Shown here: positions 36,677 to 46,142 of the stretch, piece by piece | Numbering within the stretch: position 1 is the first letter of the stretch | How the letters are laid out: each line of letters begins with the position of its first letter | From: Oceanobacillus polygoni | GTDB lineage: Bacteria > Bacillota > Bacilli > Bacillales > Amphibacillaceae | Direction: 5' to 3' | DNA: 64,000 nt | Assembly: GCF_008304605.1 (NCBI RefSeq) | Contig: NZ_PIJY01000025.1 | Coordinates: 31,261-95,260, forward strand | Notes under the pieces: model-generated | Told to the model about the DNA's origin: nothing | Database searches by the model: none | Seen by the model: the letters and a program-made list of their open reading frames with translations, nothing else | Made by a program: the position numbers and the translations under genes

Positions 36677-36705
36677 TTGAAATTTTTATCAATGAATGAA
36701 ATAAT
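36677..36705 (+). promoter_or_regulatory. Putative promoter of the acyl-CoA dehydrogenase gene
   Basis: TTGAAA (36677-36682), 17-base spacer, AATAAT (36700-36705), about 70 bases before the start codon. Confidence 0.4.
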
Positions 36706-36773
36706 AGATTTATTAAACCAATCTGTTTTATAAGAATTATAGATAAAACTGCTTTATTACAGGAGGATCACGA

Positions 36774-37910
36774 ATGAAGCTTTCAACATTAAAAACCGCA
36801 ACAGAACGAATGGAACTATTAAAAAAGACAGTCGAGCCTTTCAAAGACCGCGCACAGCAACATGATGAAAATGGGACATTCCCTCATGAAAATTTTGAAG
36901 ACTTAAAAGCAATTGGCTACCCCGCTTTAACGGTTCCTGAGCAATTCGGGGGATTGGAAATAACACTAACAGAAATGCTGCAGCTCCAAGAAGTCATTGC
37001 GCAGGCTGACGGCTCAACAGCCCTTTCGATCGGCTGGCATATGGGCATCGTTAAGCATCTCGGTGAAAACGAGCGCTGGTCCGAAGGACGTTTCGCATCC
37101 GTTGCTCGCGATGTCGTGAAGCATGGTGCATTATTAAATAATGCTGCTTCAGAGCCAGCAACTGGTAGTCCAACACGTGGCGGCAAGCCAGAAACGTTTG
37201 CAAAGAAAATGACGAGTCGCTGGGTCGTCAATGGAAGAAAAACGTTTACCACACTCTCACCCATTCTCGATTATTTTATCGTTAGTGCTTCCATTGACGG
37301 CGAAGACCAAGTTGGGAACTTTCTAATTAAACGAGATACAGCTGGGGTACGTGTTGATGAAACGTGGGATTCTATCTCGATGCGAGGGAGTGGAAGCCAT
37401 GACCTTGTTCTAGAAAATGTTCATGTAAATGCCGAGGACCTTGTTGAACGAATTGAAGCAAAGCGGAAGAAGCCTGCTGGATGGTTATTACATATTCCCG
37501 CATGTTACCTTGGGATAGCACGCGCCGCACAAAATTATGCCATCCAGTTTGCTTCAACCTATTCTCCTAATAGCATTGCAGGAACGATCGCTGATTTACC
37601 TAATGTAAAGCAAAAGCTAGGTGAAATGGAGCTTGCAGTATTAGAATCCAAGCATTTTCTCTATTCTGTCGCTAGCATTTGGGATGAAAGTGATGATGCG
37701 ATCCGACAAACGATGGGGCCTGAACTTGGTGCAGTTAAATTATCGGTCGTCAATAAAGCTATTCATATTGTCGACTTAGCAATGCGAATTGTGGGCGCGC
37801 GTAGCTTATCGAAACAAAATCCATTACAACGCTATTATCGTGACGTGCGTGCAGGACTCCATAACCCACCGATGGATGATATGACAATTATGCAGTTGAG
37901 TGGCAGATAA
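36774..37910 (+). CDS. Acyl-CoA dehydrogenase family protein
   Basis: A 378-aa flavoenzyme of the acyl-CoA dehydrogenase fold: helical N-terminus with TVPEQFGGLEITLTEMLQLQEVIAQADGSTA, a central beta-domain with NAASEPATGSPTRGG and WVVNGRKTFTTLSPILDYF, then a helical C-terminus. The usual catalytic glutamate segment near the C-terminus (YRDVRAGLHNPPMDD) is of the type seen in SfnB/DszC-like and other non-classical members. The enzyme may therefore be a flavin-dependent monooxygenase or dehydrogenase on a non-fatty substrate. The GGAGG at 36762-36766 precedes the ATG. It is a single gene with no beta-oxidation neighbours. Confidence 0.85.
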   Translation: MKLSTLKTATERMELLKKTVEPFKDRAQQHDENGTFPHENFEDLKAIGYPALTVPEQFGGLEITLTEMLQLQEVIAQADGSTALSIGWHMGIVKHLGENERWSEGRFASVARDVVKHGALLNNAASEPATGSPTRGGKPETFAKKMTSRWVVNGRKTFTTLSPILDYFIVSASIDGEDQVGNFLIKRDTAGVRVDETWDSISMRGSGSHDLVLENVHVNAEDLVERIEAKRKKPAGWLLHIPACYLGIARAAQNYAIQFASTYSPNSIAGTIADLPNVKQKLGEMELAVLESKHFLYSVASIWDESDDAIRQTMGPELGAVKLSVVNKAIHIVDLAMRIVGARSLSKQNPLQRYYRDVRAGLHNPPMDDMTIMQLSGR

Positions 37911-37927
37911 GTCTTGCTTCTTCATAA

Positions 37928-38071
37928 AAATGCACATCATCAATTACCGACATTGGCCATATCAAAATTGAAGAAGCAACACCTATTTGGTTACAATTAC
38001 AAGAAAAAGTTGAATATGATTTGGGCAAGAAAGCCTATAAGGATTTATTAGATACGCTTCAAAATTTATAG
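37928..38071 (+). pseudogene. C-terminal remnant of a MarR-family regulator
   Basis: A 48-codon open stretch bounded upstream by a stop, with no start codon. The translation ...ITDIGHIKIEEATPIWLQLQ and ...DLGKKAYKDLLDTLQNL followed by a stop has the pattern of the last helices of MarR regulators (typically LT..G....EA.P.W...Q..V...LG and LL..L..L). The DNA-binding part is missing, so this is the tail of a deleted gene. It lies directly after the acyl-CoA dehydrogenase gene. Confidence 0.6.
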
Positions 38072-38175
38072 TAATCCATGGGGTAAGAAGTTTTATAAAA
38101 AATCCGGACATGGAGCAGGGATACTTCACACGATGTGAAACATCCCTGCTTTTGCAACTATTATCACTTTAAATC

Positions 38176-39219
38176 TCACTTCTCCGGCATCCGCTTTACG
38201 ATCAATAAAAAGAGCATAAACAATCCCAAATAGCCAAATAGCGGATAGAGAACAGTCAATAATTTTCCATAGCCTGCTTGACTAATAACGAAAATAACAA
38301 ATAGAATAAGTAAAACCGCATGCTGATAACGCAGGCCGAATGCTGCTTTTAATTGCCGTGTGATCCCGAAGACATTTCCAACAACTGTATTAAAAATTTC
38401 TCCAAATATAACGAGAAGGAAAAAAACATGGATCATACTGCCAAACAGTTTAACGATTTCTGCCATTGGTATATCATAGGTAAACGTCGCTGGAAAAGCA
38501 GACAATGAAAAATGACTCATGATTAATATGAAAAAGAGACCAAGTCCACCAAGGAAACCGCCCCATTTTAAAATACGCTCATCGCGAATCTCGTTCCCTA
38601 GTGGTACAAGTACAACAAGTGCTGTCATTAAATTAAAGGAAGAGTAGGTTAGTGGTGATATGATCCATTCCCAACCTTCTGAATGAATGCTTGCCATCAC
38701 TTGTCCAATTAGACCTTCTGTTCTACCATTAAAAATGGATACAAATACAAACAAACTAAATAAAATCATTAATGGAACGATATAGGAATTAATTGCAAAA
38801 ATACCTTTCATCCCTTTTAACACAACAATATAACAAAGAATCATGGTTATCATAATTCCAAATTGGAAAGGCAGACCAAGCTGTTCGTGAAAAACTGCCC
38901 CCGCCCCAGAGAGCATGACGGAGGTGACGCAAATGACAACGATAAACATAAATAAATTAACGAATTTGCCACCTTTTGAACCGAACAAATATACATTTAA
39001 TTCTTGATACGAGTAAGCTCCTATCCGGGCAGATATAATCATAATTTTCGTCCCGATAAAAATAAACAAAAAGCCCGTTATGACAATACCTACCGACCCA
39101 AACGCTCCGTGCATACTAAAAAACGTAACAATTTCCTTGCCTGTTGCAAATCCAGCACCAACAACCGTTCCAATATATGTTGCAGCTACTAAAAGAATAG
39201 AAAACCATTGTTTTGCCAT
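38176..39219 (-). CDS. ykvI: YkvI-family membrane protein
   Basis: A 347-aa integral membrane protein with about ten helices, of the YkvI/GerAB-related group in the APC superfamily. The first helix reads ATYIGTVVGAGFATGKEIVTFF, the TM1 unwinding motif for substrate or ion binding. GGGAGGTGAG precedes the ATG at 39219. It is divergent from the TetR gene, whose operator lies about 90 bases upstream of this start. The substrate is unknown; family members are listed as uncharacterised transporters. Confidence 0.85.
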   Translation of the reverse strand: MAKQWFSILLVAATYIGTVVGAGFATGKEIVTFFSMHGAFGSVGIVITGFLFIFIGTKIMIISARIGAYSYQELNVYLFGSKGGKFVNLFMFIVVICVTSVMLSGAGAVFHEQLGLPFQFGIMITMILCYIVVLKGMKGIFAINSYIVPLMILFSLFVFVSIFNGRTEGLIGQVMASIHSEGWEWIISPLTYSSFNLMTALVVLVPLGNEIRDERILKWGGFLGGLGLFFILIMSHFSLSAFPATFTYDIPMAEIVKLFGSMIHVFFLLVIFGEIFNTVVGNVFGITRQLKAAFGLRYQHAVLLILFVIFVISQAGYGKLLTVLYPLFGYLGLFMLFLLIVKRMPEK

Positions 39220-39297
39220 CGCCTCACCTCCCTCTTCATGTATATGCTGTGGGCTTCGATAAAAGACGAGCATTTCGAATTGGGAATTTTAGTTTTC

Positions 39298-39346
39298 TTG
39301 ACAACATTACTAACCACTGGTTATTATATAACCAGTGGTTAGTAAT
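39298..39346 (+). promoter_or_regulatory. TetR-gene promoter with a perfect 41-bp palindromic operator
   Basis: -35 TTGACA (39298-39303), 18-base spacer, -10 TATTAT (39322-39327). Covering the spacer and -10 is a perfect palindrome: 19-bp arms at 39306-39324 and 39328-39346 separated by TAT. The core is AACCACTGGTTAT / ATAACCAGTGGTT. It ends about 20 bases before the TetR start codon, so autorepression is very likely. Confidence 0.85.
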
Positions 39347-39365
39347 TAATAAAGGAGTGATTCAT

Positions 39366-39998
39366 TTGACGAATAAACATTTACAACGTGCGGAAGAAAC
39401 AAAACAAACAATTTTAACTGCTGCTGAAAAGCTCTTTGTAAAAAAAGGATTTGATGCAGTATCAATTCGAGAAATCGCAAAAGAGGCAAAATGCTCACAT
39501 ACAACGATATATCTTTACTTTAAAGATAAAGAAGCATTGCTTCACGAGCTTTCCATGCCATCCTTAGAAAAACTGTACGATAGCATACGAAAAATTACAG
39601 ATACTGCTTCAAAAACTGCTGAAGCAAAACTGAAAGAAATAAGTCATCTATTTATCCGCTTTTGCTTAACAAACAAAAACATGTACACGATTTTTATTAA
39701 TGAAAAATCTTCAAGGGTAGATGAAGTTGATCCTAATCTCGAAATAAACAAAATTCGTATTCGACTTTTTTCATTAATTCAACAAACACTTGGTGAATGC
39801 ATTAAAATCAAAAGTGATGAGCAATTATTAGCTTTTTCTCGCATTTACTTTTACAACCTATATGGAATTTTAAGTACCTATTCCTATCAGCATGAGCCTA
39901 CGGAAGTGTTAATCGAACGCTTAACACCAACTTTTGACCTCTCTGTCGAAGTGCTTCTCTCTGGTTTTAAACAAATAGTAAGGAGTGAACAAAAATGA
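39366..39998 (+). CDS. TetR/AcrR-family transcriptional regulator
   Basis: A 210-aa repressor. The N-terminal helix-turn-helix (residues 8-60) reads ILTAAEKLFVKKGFDAVSIREIA then CSHTTIYLYFKDKEALLHEL. The C-terminal ligand domain is not assignable. Start TTG at 39366 is eight bases after AAAGGAG; the longer frame from 39213 runs through the operator and is not used. It overlaps the MBL hydrolase gene by four bases (ATGA), so the pair is an autoregulated operon. Divergent ykvI may also be controlled through the shared operator region. Confidence 0.93.
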   Translation: MTNKHLQRAEETKQTILTAAEKLFVKKGFDAVSIREIAKEAKCSHTTIYLYFKDKEALLHELSMPSLEKLYDSIRKITDTASKTAEAKLKEISHLFIRFCLTNKNMYTIFINEKSSRVDEVDPNLEINKIRIRLFSLIQQTLGECIKIKSDEQLLAFSRIYFYNLYGILSTYSYQHEPTEVLIERLTPTFDLSVEVLLSGFKQIVRSEQK

Positions 39999-40684
39999 AA
40001 ATGAAACAGGTTTCTGAACATATTTGGAGCATCAAAGAATGGATGCTTATCCCGATTCATGTATGGGTAGTTATCGATAAGGAAGGTGTGACGCTCGTAG
40101 ATGCCGGAATTCCTAAGATGGCCAAAGGTATCTTAACATCTATCAAGCAATTAGAGGCAGGCCCATTAAAGCACATTCTCTTAACACACGGACATTCGGA
40201 TCATGTTGGCGCACTAAAAAAAATCCAATCAGAAACGCAAGTTCCAGTTTTCGCACACAAAATGGAAATCCCTTATATGGAGGGGGATAAGCGCTATCCA
40301 AGAAGAAAAAAGTTTGAAATGAATGTAGAAAAAAATATGGTTCAGCCTCTTCCGACCGATAAACATGAAGTACCCATCCAGTTTTCTGGATTGCAACCGT
40401 ATCTAACACCAGGACATTCACCTGGTCATGTCGTCTATTATCACGAAGCAGATAATGTATTATTAGCTGGCGATCTGTTCACATCAAAGCGCGGAAAAAT
40501 CCAGCAGCCAATGGCTCTTTTTACTGGTGACATGCAGGTAGCAGTAAAAAGCAGTACGATTCTAGAGCAATTACAACCAGAACGGTTAGAAGTATGCCAT
40601 GGTGATTCTGTATTTCATCCTGCCGCTCAACTGGAAGCTTACATGAACAAAATGGAACAAAAGCTAAAGATGAGTATTAGATAA
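39995..40684 (+). CDS. MBL-fold metallo-hydrolase
   Basis: A 229-aa metallo-beta-lactamase-fold protein with the complete dinuclear metal set: THGHSDHVGAL near residue 65, TPGHSPGHVVYY near 140, GDLF near 155 and a C-terminal His in CHGDSVFHP. Substrates of this broad family include thioesters, lactones and glyoxalase-II-type esters. The start overlaps the TetR stop, so its expression follows the repressor's ligand, possibly the compound it hydrolyses. Confidence 0.9.
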   Translation: MKMKQVSEHIWSIKEWMLIPIHVWVVIDKEGVTLVDAGIPKMAKGILTSIKQLEAGPLKHILLTHGHSDHVGALKKIQSETQVPVFAHKMEIPYMEGDKRYPRRKKFEMNVEKNMVQPLPTDKHEVPIQFSGLQPYLTPGHSPGHVVYYHEADNVLLAGDLFTSKRGKIQQPMALFTGDMQVAVKSSTILEQLQPERLEVCHGDSVFHPAAQLEAYMNKMEQKLKMSIR

Positions 40685-40760
40685 CTATTTCCCAATTAAT
40701 TTGACAAAATCCTCTTCTTAGAAGTCCTTCCTACTTCATTAAATACAAGGAGCTACTGCG

Positions 40761-41105
40761 ATGTTCATTTTTCAATATGCTTTATATGCCATTCTATTTT
40801 TATTGGAATTAGTTGCGCTTATTGCCTTTTCCAATTGGGGTTTCCAACAATCAAAAGGGCCGTTTATGAAGATTCTGTTTGGGATTGGCACTCCACTGTT
40901 TGTCGCTATTTTCTGGGGAATGTTTCTGTCTCCAAAAGCTGCCATAACAATCCCATTCTCTCTACAATTACTGCTTCAATTTATTTTATTCGCCTTGGCA
41001 GCACTATCCTTACACGCTACTGGAAAAAGTGGTATTGCAATTGTATTCTTCATAACTTTTGTCATATCCAAGCTGCTCATACTAGTAATTAAACGCTCTA
41101 ACTAG
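40761..41105 (+). CDS. yrdB: YrdB family protein (DUF2568)
   Basis: A 114-aa protein with four hydrophobic helices and the YrdB pattern: LVALIAFSNWGFQQSKGPFMKILFGIGTPLFVAIFWGMFLSPKA. AAGGAG precedes the ATG. It lies 76 bases after the MBL gene, possibly in the same transcript. Function unknown. Confidence 0.85.
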   Translation: MFIFQYALYAILFLLELVALIAFSNWGFQQSKGPFMKILFGIGTPLFVAIFWGMFLSPKAAITIPFSLQLLLQFILFALAALSLHATGKSGIAIVFFITFVISKLLILVIKRSN

Positions 41106-41191
41106 GATTTCCACTCAAAAAATTCGTAGAGTGCGCAATACAAAAATGGAAATACTACTACTAATTACTTGAGGCAAAAAGGAGAGATAAT

Positions 41192-42577
41192 ATGACAGCT
41201 TCCGAGCAATATCGTATGGAAAGAGATAGTTTAGGTGAAATATTAGTACCTTCTACAGCATATTACGGAGCACAGACACAGCGAGCCAAGGAAAATTTTC
41301 AAATTAGTGGAATGCGACTTCCTAGATCTTTTATTCGGGCACAAGGAATTATAAAAGCTTCAGCAGCAAAAACAAATATGGAATTAGGTTTGCTAACAAA
41401 ATCAATTGGTGAAGCGATTATTGAAGCAGCTGAGGAAGTAATCCAAGGTAAATGGGACAGTCATTTTGTTGTGGATGTGTATCAAGCTGGGGCCGGCACA
41501 TCACAAAATATGAATGCCAATGAAATTATTGCCCACCGTGCATCGGAGCTATTAGATGGAACACTAGAATCCCATCGGGTACATCCAAATGATCATGTCA
41601 ACATGGCACAATCGACGAATGACACCTTTCATACCGCGCTCCATATCGCAGCCATTGAAAATATGAATAAACGGCTGCTCCCTGCCATTTCGCAACTACA
41701 ACAGGAGTTACAACGAAAATCCGTTGAATTTATGCCAATCATGAAATCTGGACGAACACATCTACATGATGCCATCCCTATTCGCATGGGGCAGGAATTC
41801 TCCGGTTATGCCGAAACCATTCAAGCCGCCCTTAATCAAATCGAAAAAGCAGCAGACAGTTTATACGAAATTGGTTTAGGCGGCAATGCGATCGGAACAA
41901 AGATGGATTTACATCCAAACTATATTCCAAAAGTAATAAAAGAAGTTTCGAATCGCACCAACTTGGCTTTTCGCGAACCTGCGAATATGTTTGAATTCAT
42001 GCAGAATATGGGTGCTCCGATACGTACCATGATGACATTAAAGGAGTTGTCGATTCATTTAATTAAAATAACGAGTGATTTACGCTTATTAGCATCCGGT
42101 CCAAGGACTGGGTTAGCCGAGATTACACTCCCTTCCGTTCAACCGGGATCAACGATTATGCCAGGAAAAGTGAATCCAGCAATATTAGAAATGACACATA
42201 TGGTCGCATGCCAAGTCATTGGGTATGAAGCAGCTATTGCTACAGCGGGAATCGCTGGCCAATTAGAAATTAATGTGATGATGCCATTAATTGCCCACAC
42301 CCTTCTTGAATCCATTGAGTTACTTGCCAATGCTGTTCAAACCCTTGTAACAAAGTGCATTAGTGGTATTCAAGCAAACGAGGTAATATGCAAGCATTGG
42401 ATGGAGGAGAGTTTATCTTTAGTTACTGCAATAAGCCCAATTATGGGATATGATCGCGCCGCACAGATAGGCAAAGAAGCAGATGATAAAGATATAACCA
42501 TTCGAGATGTACTAGCGCAACAAGGACTACTTACTCCTGAAATCGAGAAAGCATTAGACCCTAATAGTATGGTATAA
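41192..42577 (+). CDS. Class II fumarase/aspartase superfamily lyase
   Basis: A 461-aa protein of the aspartase/fumarase family (reversible addition of ammonia or water to fumarate-like acids). Three conserved regions are visible: SGRTHLHDAIPIRMGQEF near 185, VHPNDHVNMAQSTNDTFHTA near 130, and the SS-loop near 320. The SS-loop reads GSTIMPGKVNP where the family has GSSIMPGKVNP, so the catalytic base serine is replaced by threonine. YQAGAGTSQNMNANEI is aspartase-like, while MGYDRAAQIGKEA is fumarase-like. AAAGGAGAG precedes the ATG. Aspartase, fumarase or a different amino-acid lyase are all possible. Confidence 0.8.
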   Translation: MTASEQYRMERDSLGEILVPSTAYYGAQTQRAKENFQISGMRLPRSFIRAQGIIKASAAKTNMELGLLTKSIGEAIIEAAEEVIQGKWDSHFVVDVYQAGAGTSQNMNANEIIAHRASELLDGTLESHRVHPNDHVNMAQSTNDTFHTALHIAAIENMNKRLLPAISQLQQELQRKSVEFMPIMKSGRTHLHDAIPIRMGQEFSGYAETIQAALNQIEKAADSLYEIGLGGNAIGTKMDLHPNYIPKVIKEVSNRTNLAFREPANMFEFMQNMGAPIRTMMTLKELSIHLIKITSDLRLLASGPRTGLAEITLPSVQPGSTIMPGKVNPAILEMTHMVACQVIGYEAAIATAGIAGQLEINVMMPLIAHTLLESIELLANAVQTLVTKCISGIQANEVICKHWMEESLSLVTAISPIMGYDRAAQIGKEADDKDITIRDVLAQQGLLTPEIEKALDPNSMV

Positions 42578-42587
42578 CACATGGAAA

Positions 42588-42621
42588 AACCCCCTAACCA
42601 CTTTATTGTAGCTAGGGGGTT
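42588..42621. terminator. Terminator between the lyase gene and ptsG
   Basis: AACCCCCTA (42588-42596) pairs with TAGGGGGTT (42613-42621). On the minus strand it is followed by TTTTT, so it chiefly serves ptsG. Confidence 0.8.
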
Positions 42622-42642
42622 GCTGTATTAACATACTTTAAA

Positions 42643-44658
42643 TTAAGCAATCGTATCTCCAGCATTTACATGCTTCTTATCTGGAACCGTTACTGCTTGT
42701 CCATCTGGAACACTTGTAAATACAACAGGTGTCACAATGGATTTGGCTTTCTTGCTAATAATGTCAAGATTTGCTTTTAATAAGGCTTGTCCAGCTTCGA
42801 CAATATCGCCTTCACCAACTAGTGTTTCAAAACCTTCACCTTGTAGGTTCACAGTATCAAGACCGACATGAATCAGAATTTCTTTACCACTATCAGATAA
42901 AATTCCGATTGCATGCTTCGTTGGGAATACCGTCATAATTTTTCCGTTTACCGGTGAAACAACGACACCTTCTTCCGGAACAATCGCAAAACCATCACCC
43001 ATCATTTTTCCAGAAAATACTTCATCCGGGACTTCTGTGATGGAAATGATTTCACCTTTCATTGGTGAGACAATCGTTTCATTTTCTCCGCCAGTTGTGG
43101 CTTCAGCTTTCACGACGTTTTGATCATTTTCTTTTACTGGACGCGGTGTTTTCCCTGACATAATATCCTGTATTTGTCCCTTAATAATATCTGAACGTGG
43201 TCCAAATATCGCTTGGATATTATCCCCTACTTCAAGCACTCCAGCAGCTCCAAGCTTTTTCAGTTTATTTTTGTCGACATTTGCCACATTACCTACAGAG
43301 ACACGTAAACGCGTAATACATGCATCTAAATGCGTAATGTTTTCTTGTCCACCCATTGCTTCTAATACATTATAAGCAAGCTCGCCAGCATCTGCTGACT
43401 CACTCTCTTCATCTTCTTCAACCTTTTCACGACCTGGCGTCATCAGGTTGAATTTTTTAATAAAGAAACGGAATAGGACGTAATAAATAACCGCAAACAC
43501 AAGACCAGCTAATATCGCTAACCACCATGGCTCTTGTCCAGGTAAAATACCAAATAACGCAAAGTCAATGGCTCCACCTGAGAAAGTATAGCCGATATTA
43601 ACCCCTAAAAATGTCATCAATACAAAAGATAATCCATCTAAGAATGCATGCAGAACGAATAACAGTGGTGATACAAACATAAATGAGAACTCAAGTGGTT
43701 CTGTAATACCAGTTAAGAACGATGTCAGTGCACCAGATGCAAGAAGCCCTGCCACTAATTTCTTTCTTTCAGGTCGTGCTGCGTGATACATAGCAAGTGC
43801 TGCAGCTGGCAAACCAAACATCATAATTGGAAATTCCCCAGCCATGAAGTTACCAGCAGTAATTTCCACGCCATCTCTTAGCTGAGCAAAGAAGATCGTC
43901 ATGTCACCACGAACAATCTCTCCTGCTACCGTTGTATACGTTCCAAATTCATACCAGAACGGCGCATGGAAAATATGATGCAATCCAAACGGAATTAATA
44001 AACGCTTGATAAATCCAAAGAAAAATACTGCCAAATAAGTACCTTCTTCAATTAACCAGTATGATGCAGCGTTCATCGCTTCTTGTACAGGCGGCCAAAT
44101 GAAAAGAAGCACTAAACCTGCAACAAAAGATACTGCTGCTGTCATAATTGGTACAAATCGTTTCCCTGCGAAGAAACCAAGGAATGAAGGCATTTCAATA
44201 TCATGATAGCGATTGTAACAGAATGCCGCAATCAACCCGACTACAATACCCCCAAACACTCCTGTTTGCAGCGTAGGTATTCCAAGTACCGCCGCAAACC
44301 CTGGGTCACTATCGATCATTTCTGGTGTAACAGCCATCCATGATCCCATAACCTGATTTAGAACAAGGTATCCAACAAGTGCTGCTAGAGCCGCCGCTCC
44401 ATCACCAGCAAGTCCAATGGCAACCCCAACCGCAAAGATAAGTGCAAGATTCGCAAATATAATATTTCCTGCATCTTCCATAACTAAAGCGACTAATTGA
44501 ATCCAATCCGCATTTAGAAACGGAAGATAGTTTAGCATTGTCTCCTGCTGGATAGCATTTCCTATTCCAAGCAAAAGACCCGCTGCTGGCAGCAATGCTA
44601 CTGGCAGCATCAAAGCTTTACCGACTTTTTGTAACACACCAAAAGCCTTTTTAAACAT
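42643..44658 (-). CDS. ptsG: Glucose-specific PTS transporter EIICBA
   Basis: A 671-aa three-domain permease in order IIC (1-400, about ten helices; [19 protein letters not shown]), IIB (about 440-515, with phosphorylated Cys in [13 protein letters not shown]), then IIA (540-671, with the active His in [18 protein letters not shown]). It imports and phosphorylates glucose. The ATG at 44658 is eight bases after GGAGGA; the ATG six bases upstream is too close. The leader carries a RAT/terminator recognised by GlcT, whose gene is immediately upstream. This is the same arrangement as glcT-ptsG in B. subtilis. Confidence 0.94.
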   Translation of the reverse strand: MFKKAFGVLQKVGKALMLPVALLPAAGLLLGIGNAIQQETMLNYLPFLNADWIQLVALVMEDAGNIIFANLALIFAVGVAIGLAGDGAAALAALVGYLVLNQVMGSWMAVTPEMIDSDPGFAAVLGIPTLQTGVFGGIVVGLIAAFCYNRYHDIEMPSFLGFFAGKRFVPIMTAAVSFVAGLVLLFIWPPVQEAMNAASYWLIEEGTYLAVFFFGFIKRLLIPFGLHHIFHAPFWYEFGTYTTVAGEIVRGDMTIFFAQLRDGVEITAGNFMAGEFPIMMFGLPAAALAMYHAARPERKKLVAGLLASGALTSFLTGITEPLEFSFMFVSPLLFVLHAFLDGLSFVLMTFLGVNIGYTFSGGAIDFALFGILPGQEPWWLAILAGLVFAVIYYVLFRFFIKKFNLMTPGREKVEEDEESESADAGELAYNVLEAMGGQENITHLDACITRLRVSVGNVANVDKNKLKKLGAAGVLEVGDNIQAIFGPRSDIIKGQIQDIMSGKTPRPVKENDQNVVKAEATTGGENETIVSPMKGEIISITEVPDEVFSGKMMGDGFAIVPEEGVVVSPVNGKIMTVFPTKHAIGILSDSGKEILIHVGLDTVNLQGEGFETLVGEGDIVEAGQALLKANLDIISKKAKSIVTPVVFTSVPDGQAVTVPDKKHVNAGDTIA

Positions 44659-44706
44659 TGTCATCTTCCTCCATTTTAAAGTATCCAACAAACACTTTTT
44701 GAAAAA

Positions 44707-44818
44707 CAAAAAAGACATGAGTAGAGACCACGATAAACGAATGGCAAAGGCTCTTGTAACCCTTGTCATTTATTCATGTGATTATCTCGACTCATGCCTG
44801 ATCGAATCAGTAACACGT
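44707..44818 (-). promoter_or_regulatory. GlcT-controlled RAT antiterminator overlapping the ptsG leader terminator
   Basis: On the minus strand the RAT box, starting ACGTGTTACTGATTCGATCA, occupies 44790-44818. It overlaps the left arm of a terminator, AGGCATGAGTCGAGA (44785-44799), which pairs with TCTCTACTCATGTCT (44713-44727) and is followed by a T-run at 44707-44712. The RAT resembles that of B. subtilis ptsG as I recall it. Non-phosphorylated GlcT bound to the RAT would block the terminator in glucose. Confidence 0.9.
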
Positions 44819-44827
44819 AAGATAGGA

Positions 44828-45670
44828 TTAATCTATTTTATTGTTTAACCGCTGGAGATGCATCGTTAAGTAAACCACTTCTCCATCGTATACAGAAGTA
44901 TTTAGTGTTTGTTGCATTATTTTAATTAACTTCCAAGCAAGATTATAGCACACAGGATACTCCGTTTTCAAGAGGTTTGCAATTTTTTCTGGTTCCTCAA
45001 TTAACTCGTTGTTTATGATTCGTTCAATTGTATAACGAAGATGCCTCACGAGACGTAGGTAATGTATGCTTTCTTTATCAATTTTAATTTGTAATTGATC
45101 TTCAATCACATTAATTAGCTTCGTCACAAGCTGGGAGTATTTATTTAAATCAGCTATCGTTTTCTCTGTAATTGCACTATGAATATGTAATGCAATAAAA
45201 CCGATTTCCCCTTCTGGCAGTTCAAGCTGCAACGATTGATTAATATAATCAACAACATCTGCTGCAATTTCATATTCTGCAGGATAAAGCGCCTTTGTTT
45301 CCTTCAAAAATGGATTTTTAATCGCCATTCCCTTTAGTAAACGACTGATTGCAAATGCAATATGGTCTGTGAATGCAACATGTACCTTCTCATGTAAGGG
45401 TGTGTTTGATCTTGCTTGAATGATATTAATTGATTCAATGATCGTTTTTAATACTGCTTCATCCACCTGAGGCAAAAGCTTGATATAGTTTGCTTGTTCC
45501 TTTTCATTTCGTAACACAAATAGCTTTTCAATCACATCTTCGGTAATTGTATCATTTTTTTTGCGATTAAATCCGATACCCTTCCCAATTAAAACTACTT
45601 CCTGCCCCTCGTTATCACTTGCAATCAACACATTGTTATTCAATGCCTTTTTTACTGTATATAAGCCCAA
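44828..45670 (-). CDS. glcT: BglG-family antiterminator GlcT
   Basis: A 280-aa antiterminator. It has an RNA-binding CAT domain (1-60; VKKALNNNVLIASDNEGQEVVLIGKGIGF), then PRD1 (about 65-170; HVAFTDHIAFAISR, FIALHIHSAI) and PRD2 (170-280; LRLVRHLRYTIERI, VYLTMHLQRL), whose histidines are phosphorylated by EII(Glc) and HPr. TTG at 45670 follows AGGAGAG by seven bases. The RAT target lies just after its stop codon. Confidence 0.93.
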   Translation of the reverse strand: MGLYTVKKALNNNVLIASDNEGQEVVLIGKGIGFNRKKNDTITEDVIEKLFVLRNEKEQANYIKLLPQVDEAVLKTIIESINIIQARSNTPLHEKVHVAFTDHIAFAISRLLKGMAIKNPFLKETKALYPAEYEIAADVVDYINQSLQLELPEGEIGFIALHIHSAITEKTIADLNKYSQLVTKLINVIEDQLQIKIDKESIHYLRLVRHLRYTIERIINNELIEEPEKIANLLKTEYPVCYNLAWKLIKIMQQTLNTSVYDGEVVYLTMHLQRLNNKID

Positions 45671-46142
45671 GGCCGTTCTCTCCTCTTCCTACCTTCTATC
45701 TTCATTACTGAATCCCCGCTCCTCAATTGTTTAATATAGCATAACCTAAAGAGAGTTTCACTATTTATACTGTGGAGGCCAGGTTTGGCTTGTTTGCAGA
45801 TTGCTTCGATATGTCGCGATTTTGGGTGGAGAGAATCGCTTTTCCTATGGTTATAATCGGCTTTCGGTGTAGGTCCTGTCGCGGTCTGATCGCTTTTGAT
45901 TGCGGGGTGCTCGTCCTTTAATATCAGCAGTTTGCTTCTTGCCCTCAGTATGGTTAACCCTAAATCGTTTGACCAATAAAGTATGAGCAATACACTTCTT
46001 TTTACGAGCATAACTCCTAGCCTAGCTGAGCGCAAAACCACCAAACACGAGCTCCCCCTTCTAACCAGCAGACCCTAGAGAAATCTGAGCACACAAACAT
46101 AACAAGCGCGCAACAGCCAATTCCAAGAAACTACATAATTCA
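45671..46142. other. Gene-poor 472-bp gap with GC-richer degenerate segment
   Basis: The glcT promoter must lie near 45671-45760. From about 45775 to 45930 the composition rises in GC and short motifs recur (ATCGCTTTT, GTCGCG, GATTGC). A 130-codon leftward frame runs through this, but it has no ribosome-binding site, an odd His/Lys/Ser-rich composition, and it overlaps glcT. It is treated as non-coding repeat-like DNA. No clear terminator for helD was found at 46080-46142. Confidence 0.4.

Noticed and set aside
37372..37557. 61-codon frame antisense to the acyl-CoA dehydrogenase gene
   Set aside because: Antisense shadow of a conserved gene with no ribosome-binding site.
45652..46044. 130-codon minus-strand frame next to glcT
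   Set aside because: No ribosome-binding site, overlap with the glcT start region, and an atypical His/Lys/Ser-rich composition; more likely repeat-like non-coding DNA.
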